DNA of 54,970 bases, taken from positions 1 through 54,970 of IMG/VR virus record IMGVR_UViG_3300020578_000100. One strand, written 5' to 3'. This DNA comes from a virus. The notes below the pieces were generated by a model. It worked only from the letters and a program-made list of their open reading frames with translations. It searched no databases and was not told the DNA's origin. The stretch's first letter is position 1. Each line of letters starts with the position of its first letter. Both the position numbers and the translations under genes were made by a program. Shown one piece after another: positions 16,365 to 24,100 of the stretch.

Positions 16365-16895
16365 ATGTCTTCGCGTGGCAGCATCGTTGATCGTCTTATG
16401 GCATCCGGCATGAACTCCAAGTCTCTCCGCCTTAACACCACCTATGTGGCGTTTTTGGCCTTGGCTCTCGGCCTCACCGCATTCATCGCGTACTCTAACT
16501 TCAACAGCACTCAGTACGGTAAGGTGATTGCTAAGTTCCTGTTCCCCTTGACGGCGATCCTTGCCGGTGTGACTGGTCACCTCCTCCAGGGTCCTTTCCA
16601 GGTGTTCTCCGTGATTCTGTTCTTCGGGGTGTACAACTTCTTCGTTGCTCACTACAACCACTTCTCAACGCCCGTCTCGACCCCCGCTATCCAGGCAGCC
16701 ATGAAGTCGTCCGCGGAGATCCTCTTCTGGTCTCTCCTCTTCTTCGGCCTGGTCTACTTGGTCTTTGTGTTCTTCCCTCAGATCAACGCCATCATCCCCA
16801 CCGCCGAGGAGGCCTACAAGATGATGAAGCGTAACATGTCTGCTCCCAAGCAGGCAGCCCCCGCGCCGGTCGCAGTCCCCGCTCCCTCCGCTTAA
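16365..16895 (+). CDS. Four-pass membrane protein with an Ala/Pro tail
   Basis: The 176-residue product has four hydrophobic segments (about 27-46, 56-72, 79-100, 121-143) and a C-terminal tail rich in Ala and Pro (APKQAAPAPVAVPAPSA). Its codons are strongly biased to C/G-ending forms compared with most neighbours, as in a highly expressed gene. It lacks the AAAAAGTA element and instead has the 59-nt module shared with the JAMM gene and an A-rich leader before the ATG. An abundant virion membrane protein is a reasonable inference. No family is recognised. Confidence 0.8.
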   Translation: MSSRGSIVDRLMASGMNSKSLRLNTTYVAFLALALGLTAFIAYSNFNSTQYGKVIAKFLFPLTAILAGVTGHLLQGPFQVFSVILFFGVYNFFVAHYNHFSTPVSTPAIQAAMKSSAEILFWSLLFFGLVYLVFVFFPQINAIIPTAEEAYKMMKRNMSAPKQAAPAPVAVPAPSA

Positions 16896-16925
16896 ATAAT
16901 TAACTAGTAAACTTACGATAAGTGT

Positions 16926-16964
16926 ATTTTTCAATTCTATAAAAACGATAAAGAATTGAAAAAT
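16926..16964. terminator. 13-bp hairpin after the four-pass membrane gene
   Basis: ATTTTTCAATTCT pairs with AGAATTGAAAAAT around a 13-nt loop, 30 nt after the stop at 16895. Confidence 0.6.
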
Positions 16965-17008
16965 TTATCCAGACATAATTGGAAAAAAACAGGAATAATA
17001 TATTTATT

Positions 17009-18967
17009 ATGTTGCGATCGAAATCCGTTTCATCATTGGATGATAAATCATCGGTTATTACCGGAGATAGTATACAAATTGCCCTGGAGGGTCAATGGGA
17101 TGAAACCATTTCCATCGAGGACATTCACAAGGGGGTCCTGGAACACCTGACTGAAAAGTTGGAAAATCTTAAGAGGCGTTATCTTAACCTGAAGTTCTGT
17201 TCTGATGAGAAGCGTAAGGATCGGATGGTGAAGAAGATCGTGACGGCGAGAATTAACTATCAACGTTACGTAAAGGTAACCAAGGACGTTCTTGAGAAAT
17301 GCAACGATTTTATGAGATACCGTCGAGATACCCCCTCGTCAAGAATAGCCTTTATTAGGAACGTTCAGGATTATTTCTCCCAGGCAAAGGAATTTGTCAA
17401 GTTGGATATCTCCCTGAAGAAAATATCCCCGACGTTGATCTCCTACGTTCAACCGAAAACCACCGACTCCCCAAATACATATCGCAGGAAGAGGGAAATG
17501 TGCAAGGCCATGACTCTCGTGGCCAACGCCGACAAGAACTGTCTGATGAACAGCGGGGTCGGGAAGAACTTCCGTTCACGATACGCTCAACAGAACAGGT
17601 TCCTCCATAACGACTTCCCGGAGTCATGGATTCAGTATCTACCGGTTGTTTTAAGAAACGCCATGAAGGAGGCCGTTAACCCGGATCAACGTTGGTTGTA
17701 CACGATTCTTTATCTCTTTTCCAAACATTGTTCCGTAAACTATCTTCAACAGGGGTATTGCCCATCCTGTATGTTCCCGATTATCAATTTCCGGGATCAG
17801 GGGATGGTCGGTGGTAAATTGTTCTGTTACGCCTGTCGTAAGGAGATTGAATGGACGTACTACATGAATCCTCGTACGATCTGTATCATCGTTATGAGTT
17901 TCCATCAAAGGGAGATCGAGGAAACGAAAAATAATTTAATCAGAAGCATACGTAACGACCCGGGTAACTTTGTCGAAGGAGTAGGAGTAGGAGGAGAAGA
18001 AGGATATTTCGAGGAAATTCTTGACGAGTACATTAAGAACGCCTCTCGTTACATTGACGTTCCCAAGGGGTTAAAGTCGGCGACCGGGGATGTTTTTGGA
18101 TCGACGGATGATAAAAAGTTCAGGGAGATGATAATCGAAGGGAACGACGAGGAGATGGACGATGAAGGGGAAGTTAACGCGGAGGACAACGGTGAAGAAG
18201 GAAATGAAAATGGAGAAAATGGCGACGAAACGATTGATGAGGAACAAATACCAATAACGAACCTCCCTACGGATTCAGAAACGACAACCGATTCCAAACC
18301 ATCGGCATCCTCTTCGAAACGGAAGGGTAATTTGCCTTCTTTCGCTGATGTCGTCAAGAGAGCGAATGATAAACTTTCGCTTATAAACATGGAGGTCATA
18401 ACCACCGAGGATTATCGATTGAGTATCGAGGACATAAAGAATGCCAAGGAGACGTTCATTATGTTTAAGAATGAACTTTTGGCCTTTGAGGGTAAGTTCG
18501 ATGATCAAATTCCTCGAGGGATAATCCCAAAGGTCGAGCGTTACGTCTGTCATTATTACAAGCTCCCTCCGAAAGAGGATGTTAAGAAACTCCCCCTTAA
18601 CGAGAAGGGTAATCGTGAAGGTACGTCGAGAAAAATGATCGATGACGCCCTCACGGAGCTGTCGCTTGGAAGGTGGACGAACATGGTTTCGAAAATCGCC
18701 AATAAGCTCTGGGGTTCTCAACTCCCGGACACGAAGGATCATCATCTTGATATCCTGGCGGACTGTCTTGTTCAGAAGGAGATATTTAGCAGGATGCCCA
18801 CCCACGGCAGAAAATCGAACTTGAATCAAAGATTGATTTTAATGTACATAACGAGAAGATACGGGTACCCCTGGGACGAAAACGACTTCCTGGTTAATTT
18901 TAGTGTCGCCACTCTTAAGAAACAGTTGGTAATCCTGAAGGAGATATTTGACATTATCGATCAATAA
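17009..18967 (+). CDS. VLTF3-like late transcription factor
   Basis: The ATG at 17009 gives 652 residues; the frame extends ten codons upstream only from TTG. A zinc ribbon is formed by Cys251/Cys254 (GYCPSCMF) and Cys273/Cys276 (LFCYACRK). An acidic linker follows at about 370-425. The C-terminal region (about 450-650) has the helical pattern of the poxvirus/NCLDV VLTF3 family: a segment with EDIKNAKETFIMFKNELLAF, then DALTELSLGRWTNMVSKIAN with KLWGSQLP, and a final RLILMYITRRYGYPW and LKKQLVILKEIFDI. VLTF3 directs late gene transcription in the virus factory. The protein is larger than poxvirus VLTF3 because of the N-terminal 240 residues and the acidic linker. It ends 6 nt before the convergent coiled-coil gene. 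Confidence 0.65.
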   Translation: MLRSKSVSSLDDKSSVITGDSIQIALEGQWDETISIEDIHKGVLEHLTEKLENLKRRYLNLKFCSDEKRKDRMVKKIVTARINYQRYVKVTKDVLEKCNDFMRYRRDTPSSRIAFIRNVQDYFSQAKEFVKLDISLKKISPTLISYVQPKTTDSPNTYRRKREMCKAMTLVANADKNCLMNSGVGKNFRSRYAQQNRFLHNDFPESWIQYLPVVLRNAMKEAVNPDQRWLYTILYLFSKHCSVNYLQQGYCPSCMFPIINFRDQGMVGGKLFCYACRKEIEWTYYMNPRTICIIVMSFHQREIEETKNNLIRSIRNDPGNFVEGVGVGGEEGYFEEILDEYIKNASRYIDVPKGLKSATGDVFGSTDDKKFREMIIEGNDEEMDDEGEVNAEDNGEEGNENGENGDETIDEEQIPITNLPTDSETTTDSKPSASSSKRKGNLPSFADVVKRANDKLSLINMEVITTEDYRLSIEDIKNAKETFIMFKNELLAFEGKFDDQIPRGIIPKVERYVCHYYKLPPKEDVKKLPLNEKGNREGTSRKMIDDALTELSLGRWTNMVSKIANKLWGSQLPDTKDHHLDILADCLVQKEIFSRMPTHGRKSNLNQRLILMYITRRYGYPWDENDFLVNFSVATLKKQLVILKEIFDIIDQ

Positions 18968-18973
18968 TACCCC

Positions 18974-19894
18974 CTAGCCCTTGAGGAACAATAGGTCTCG
19001 TTCTAGATCATCGACGTCGATTTCGATCCTTTCCTCTTGTGTCTGGAAGAGATTTTGGACCTCGCCGGGAGGGATAATCGGAAGAATTTTCGTGTCAAAT
19101 GAAATTTTATCAACATCTCTTGGTTTACCTATATTTTTGGGAAGGATTAAACTAAGTATCTCGGATGCGGGGTTTTCCGGTTCCGGGAAGCGTTTTCTGG
19201 GATCGGTCTCCATGATCGGGATGGGTTTAATATTCTTTCTTTCACGGAGCTCCCTTAACGACTTATTTGCGTCGACGAGGATCGCCGCCTGGTTCCTTTC
19301 CATCTCCTTTCTATTCTCTGCGGCTTCGAGCTGAAGCTTTTGTAAAAGCCTCTCTTGTTCCGCCCTAACCTCGTCTGCCTTCCTAGATTGTTCCTCGAGC
19401 GCGAGCCTTGACTCTAAATTGGAGGCTCTTTTTTCCCTCAACCGTTCCCGGATAGCCTGTGCCTGGGATACCGAGGAGGGTTTAGGTAACGTTGTAGTTA
19501 AGGTTTTTCTTTCACTATTCGCCTTTGTTAACCTCGGGGGGGATTCCGCCGGTAATTCTCTCTTTGACTCGACGATGATATCCACCATTGAGGAGTTCAA
19601 CTCTGTCAAACGTTTGGTCAGTAAAGAATTCTTGTGCATGGACCAGAGAGAGACCGCCAAGGAGACGATACTGACCATAATTCCTATGAAAATCAATGCT
19701 GTTTCCCCTCCTAAATATCCCTTAACCTTTCCTCCCAGAGTTACCTCATTAACGGGCGATCCGACCGAAATACCCACCACCTTAGACACGTCGACGATGG
19801 AGGTTTCTCTCGGAGGGGATACTGGGCTTTTAACAGAAACCTTAACCGACGGTTTCATATTAATCGACTGATGTTGTTGATGCGTCGTCATCAT
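18974..19894 (-). CDS. Single-pass membrane protein with a coiled coil
   Basis: The first ATG is at 19894 (two ATGs in a row, MMTTHQQHQ); the frame is open further upstream only from GTG. The 306-residue product has a polar N-terminus, a hydrophobic helix at about 65-86 (ALIFIGIMVSIVSLAVSLW) and a long charged coiled coil at about 143-220 (RERLREKRASNLESRLALEE onward). The C-terminus is acidic. The layout fits a membrane-anchored scaffold or tether. No family is recognised. It is nearly abutting the convergent VLTF3-like gene. Confidence 0.75.
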   Translation of the reverse strand: MMTTHQQHQSINMKPSVKVSVKSPVSPPRETSIVDVSKVVGISVGSPVNEVTLGGKVKGYLGGETALIFIGIMVSIVSLAVSLWSMHKNSLLTKRLTELNSSMVDIIVESKRELPAESPPRLTKANSERKTLTTTLPKPSSVSQAQAIRERLREKRASNLESRLALEEQSRKADEVRAEQERLLQKLQLEAAENRKEMERNQAAILVDANKSLRELRERKNIKPIPIMETDPRKRFPEPENPASEILSLILPKNIGKPRDVDKISFDTKILPIIPPGEVQNLFQTQEERIEIDVDDLERDLLFLKG

Positions 19895-19941
19895 TCGTAA
19901 ACTTTTATTATTAACCACCACTGGAACAAAGATGACTTATA

Positions 19942-19950
19942 AAAAAGTAT
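19942..19950 (+). promoter_or_regulatory. AAAAAGTAT element, TBP-like gene
   Basis: AAAAAGTATAGG on the coding strand, 67 nt before the ATG at 20018. Confidence 0.55.
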
Positions 19951-20017
19951 AGGTCGGGTAATTTTATAATTGACTAAATAACCTAGGTACTTATAAAATA
20001 GTCGCATACGCCTCGGA

Positions 20018-20968
20018 ATGACGAACAAACTTCTGAACACTCCGAACCTCGAAACAACTGCTCCTAAGACAATTACGGCCATAGGTAGGTTTTCATCAAA
20101 TCTTAATCTACCGAAGATTTTCGACATCCTGCCCCTCTTCGAAACGGATGAATTTAAGGCCGTCACGTATAAACACGAAGGTCTGAAAAGAGAATCCGAG
20201 GACGGGGGAGTTGTCAAGGAAAGTGATACGGAATTTAAGAACAGTATCACGATGGAAATCACGGACAAGGAATGTGGAAAGATAAGATCGGTGAAGATTC
20301 ATTGCGCGGGAGTGCATATGTGTGGAAACCGGTCCTTGAAACGGGCCCGGAAGATGGCGGAACTTATCGTCGATACAATTTCGAGGACGAACGACTTTAT
20401 TGATTCATGTAAACAGGGAGCATCCTGGGAGGAAATTAATCGACATCCTTATTTCCCGACAATGCTTCCGGTTATCAATTCCATTCTCCCGCCGAAAACG
20501 GAAACTCTGACCGAGGAACTTAAGGACAAGGTGAAACAGTTCTTCCGAAATATACGGGAATCAGGAGGGTTGTTCGAGAAGAAATCACTGACACTGGATT
20601 CTCTGGATACCGTGATGATCAACTTCAGTTACAACATCGAGAACTACCTAAAGACCAGCTTCCAAAACTGTACCAAGGAAACCTTCCTCAAGGAGTTTGT
20701 CTCTTGTGTAAACGATCATCCTCAGGACAAATTTGACATTTTTATCAATTACGATAATCTTTCCTCCTCGATGGGGTGGAGTGGGTCCGTTCCCTTAAAA
20801 TTCGTTCATCTGGAGAACAAACTTGATCAATGGCTTACCTTACAGATGCGCCGAGGAACCATCGTCAACTCCGGGCCTTCCTTCGAGGTGATGCAGGAGG
20901 CCGTTAACACACTTTACGATATCTTAGAAACCCTAGCTCGCCGTAATCCGGTAGTAAACGTAGATTGA
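20018..20968 (+). CDS. TATA-binding-protein-like factor
   Basis: The 316-residue protein shows two imperfect repeats like the halves of the TBP saddle. The first runs from TAIGRFSSNLNLPKIFDIL to SVKIHCAGVHMCGNRSLKRA plus RKMAELIVDTI, matching the 'KIF-x-SGK-x-x-x-TGA-x-S-x-x-x-A' strand-helix. The second runs from FDIFINYDNLSSSMGWSG to MRRGTIVNSGPSFEVMQEAV. Between them is a helical insertion at about 125-220. TBP nucleates transcription initiation at A/T-rich promoters; divergent TBP-like proteins are known in giant viruses. An AAAAAGTAT element lies 67 nt upstream. The identification is by pattern only; residues that intercalate into DNA cannot be confirmed. The 3' end overlaps the small convergent membrane gene by 36 bp. 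Confidence 0.55.
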   Translation: MTNKLLNTPNLETTAPKTITAIGRFSSNLNLPKIFDILPLFETDEFKAVTYKHEGLKRESEDGGVVKESDTEFKNSITMEITDKECGKIRSVKIHCAGVHMCGNRSLKRARKMAELIVDTISRTNDFIDSCKQGASWEEINRHPYFPTMLPVINSILPPKTETLTEELKDKVKQFFRNIRESGGLFEKKSLTLDSLDTVMINFSYNIENYLKTSFQNCTKETFLKEFVSCVNDHPQDKFDIFINYDNLSSSMGWSGSVPLKFVHLENKLDQWLTLQMRRGTIVNSGPSFEVMQEAVNTLYDILETLARRNPVVNVD

Positions 20969-21121
20969 CAAGACCGACAACAACACGAAAAGTGTTACCA
21001 GGAAAATGTTCTTTTGCAGGGGGTTAGGGCCCGTGTAAATGTACATCAGTACCGCCCGAACGATAACGGGCACGGAGGCAAAAAACACCAAGGCATACTG
21101 GGAGTCGGTAAGTCCTAACAT
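20933..21121 (-). CDS. Small two-pass membrane protein, 62 aa
   Basis: The product has two hydrophobic helices (about 9-29, VFFASVPVIVRAVLMYIY, and 38-58, NIFLVTLFVLLSVLSIYVYY) with a Pro-containing turn between them. It starts at the ATG at 21121 and overlaps the TBP-like gene by 36 bp at the 3' end. A palindrome separates it from the divergent kinesin-like gene. Small hairpin membrane proteins of this type are common in virions with an inner membrane; no family is recognised. Confidence 0.65.
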   Translation of the reverse strand: MLGLTDSQYALVFFASVPVIVRAVLMYIYTGPNPLQKNIFLVTLFVLLSVLSIYVYYRITAS

Positions 21122-21138
21122 TATTCCCTAATTAATTA

Positions 21139-21169
21139 TTTTTTGTATGAACTTTGATTATACAAAAAA
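21139..21169. promoter_or_regulatory. 10-bp palindrome between divergent starts
   Basis: TTTTTTGTAT pairs with ATACAAAAAA around an 11-nt spacer, between the ATGs at 21121 (minus) and 21194 (plus). Like the palindrome at 15194-15243, each arm reads A-rich toward its gene. Confidence 0.45.
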
Positions 21170-21193
21170 GATTTATTATTGTTTGGGTTAAAA

Positions 21194-24100
21194 ATGGTTC
21201 AACAGAAAAGAAAGAAGAGAACCCCCAAAACGAAAACCTACGTTTTCCCCTATAAGGCCTTAAACCCGATAGTTAACGTAGATTCCAAGGGGACGCCGCA
21301 GGTTCAACCTTCAACCGTTAGACCGGAGGTTGAGGAAATTCGACGAGAGTTGCAAACCCTGATCCCTCCTCAGGAGACACTGAATCGGACGGACCTGGAA
21401 AATCTTACGAGAAACTTGGAACAGGTTATCGAAAATAGATTCCAGGGTGTCGTTCGCGAACTCTCCACTCAAACGGAATTTGAAACAATAAGAGCCACTC
21501 TGGACGAACTGAGAACCCGTATCGACAACGTCAACGTAGCAGCGTCTGCTTCCTCCCGAAGGGCGCTCGAAAGAATAACCGCCATGATCGAAAGTTCCGA
21601 GGAACAGATGAGAGTTAGACTTTCAAACCTGGAACAGGAGATCGTCCAGAAAATCCAGATGGTTAACGAACGAATCTCCGAGCTCCGTCTCAGGACCGAG
21701 CAATCGACAACCGTCGTTCCGGACAGCGCCGACAACGGCCTGAACACGAAGGAGATTGTCGATGAGCTTCATAACTTGGAGGCGGAGCTTCTTTCCTCAC
21801 TTAATAACGTACGTGACGTAATTTCCCAGGAGGTGGTGAAGAGAAGTGAGTTGACTAGTTTGAAGATCACCGATTTCCTGATCGAGATCGATTCCCTTAA
21901 GGAGACCCTGAAACAGAACTCGAACAGTAACCGGGATAGCATCATCAACGAGATTCGTACCCTTAGCTCACTGATCGGAAATTATCAGGAAACTCAGGGC
22001 GAGGAATCTACAAGATCAAAGGCGGAGATTCTCGAGCTTCTCCGTTCAAAGATCGACGGATTGACCAATTCGAATCGCGGGGAGTTTGAAACCCTTCGGT
22101 CGGAAATTAATCGACTGATCGAACTTGTCAGTCGGGAGGAGAATTCCGGAGTTGATGAGATCAAGAGAGGGTTGGAGGAGGAGAGGATTCGTGAACGGGA
22201 GACTATGGATAAACTTGTCAACGAGCTCAAGGCCGAAACCAGACAACAGATTGATCGGATAATGGAAATGATGAAACCCACCCCGGTCGTTAAGGAGGAC
22301 TGCTCCGTCCAGGAATCCGAGAACAAGAACCTGAGAGAAACCGCGGAAAATCTGGAAAGTCAACTTAAGGAACAGAAGGATATCATCCAAACGCTCGAAC
22401 AGGAACTGGAGGCAAAGAAGGTTGCATCCGTTGATAAGGCAGAGATCGAACGGTTGGAGGTTAAGCTCCAGGCTCTTAACGAGGAACTCACCAAGAAAAC
22501 CGACGAGTTGAACAGGGAGAAGTACAGCCGTTCCAGGGACAAACTTGACGTTGAAAGGAAGCTGAAGGATTCCGAGGATAAGTTGAAGGATCAGGAGATT
22601 AGAATCAAGAATGCCAAACTTGCCGAGGAGGAGACTCAGCGGGAGTTGGCTCGTGTTCAGGCGGAACTTAGGAAGACCTCCTCCGAACTTGAATCCAGTA
22701 TGAGGGAGATAAAGGATTTTGAGGACTCCCGAAGAAAGGATGACAAACGTATCGACGAACTTGAGGATCAACGTAAAAATTTGAAGAGGATTGAGGAGGA
22801 GGTGGTCAATATCCTGAAGGACAACGGCGAGATGTTCTCCGACCCCACCAACGTGAATTACAACCTGGCAACCTTGGAGGAACTTATCAGGGATTTGAAG
22901 AAACAGTTAGAGGAAAAGTCCGATAAGATTGAAACCCTGGAATCCATCCCGGCTAATCAGTGCCCTCCTCCCCAGAAGGTTCTCAGAGCTCCGATACCGC
23001 GTTACGTCGTTATTCGTTCGGGCAATCTTATCGAACTGGTGGACATTAATAAACGGGTTATCGATTACACCGAGGAGGCAAGGATCATTAAGACGGACCT
23101 TTACAATTATTCGATGGACATCATGGAGACTCAGGAGAGGATTCGTCGGGCGATCTACGACAACGAGTACGTATTTTACGTTCGTAACAACCTTGTTCAG
23201 AATCTTCTCCCGGGGGACATTAACAAACTTTTCGAGGAGTATGATTTCCTGACCCCCATGATTATCGAGGACACTTCTTCTTTAACCGATACCGCCGAGA
23301 AATCATCATCCGCCCCTCTTATCGGTAAGTATGTTTTGACGGATGTTTTCTCACCGACCGTCGATCCCAACATGACCTCCAACTCGAACCTCGTCGTCGC
23401 CTCGGGGGTGATGAAGGTGTTTTCCTATCTTGATGCCATCGATCTGGCGATCTCCCCGTTTGAATCCTACATCTCCAAGGTTCAACTGGCAAACTCCCTG
23501 AAGAAGATTCTCCGAACGGTCGGTAAGGAGGTTCCCGAACAACGAAAGCTTATCTACGATCCTCAGGATCTCTTCGTCGCCCAACTCCTGCTTATCGACG
23601 ACATTCGTGATTACATTAACAGTGTCGTTAAGTCGATCGGGCGGTTCAGTCAGGAGGGAATCTACAACATTGAAATTCGGATGATTCTTCTGGACGCCCT
23701 GATGAAGGCATTCCTTGAAATGAAGGTCTCTCTGGACCTCATGAGAACCTTCTACGGAACGAAACACTTTATGGATTTCAAGAAGGAGAAGGGGAAGACC
23801 GCTCAGGATTACGGTCGTTTAATTTCCTACGTTCGTTTACGAGCCGATGGAAACCTTATCGATCCCAGATTCTCCATTTTACTTAACACCCAAACCCCGG
23901 AGGCCACCCCTCGTACCAAACTCCAGGTCTCTCATCAACCGTACGTTCTCTCATCCCTCTCCATGAACGACGTTGAGAAACCCTACTACGAGCACGACGT
24001 CTACGGGCCGTTTACTAGGGTTTTCCTCCCCAACGACTCCAATCAGGTTATGGCAAACGACATCAATGAGGTTGTCGACTCTCTTAATTCCAACAAGGAT

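Noticed and set aside
22046-22771. 241-residue minus-strand ORF inside the kinesin-like gene
   Set aside because: It is the antisense shadow of coiled-coil codons; there is no promoter element and composition is Leu/Phe-biased as expected for such shadows.
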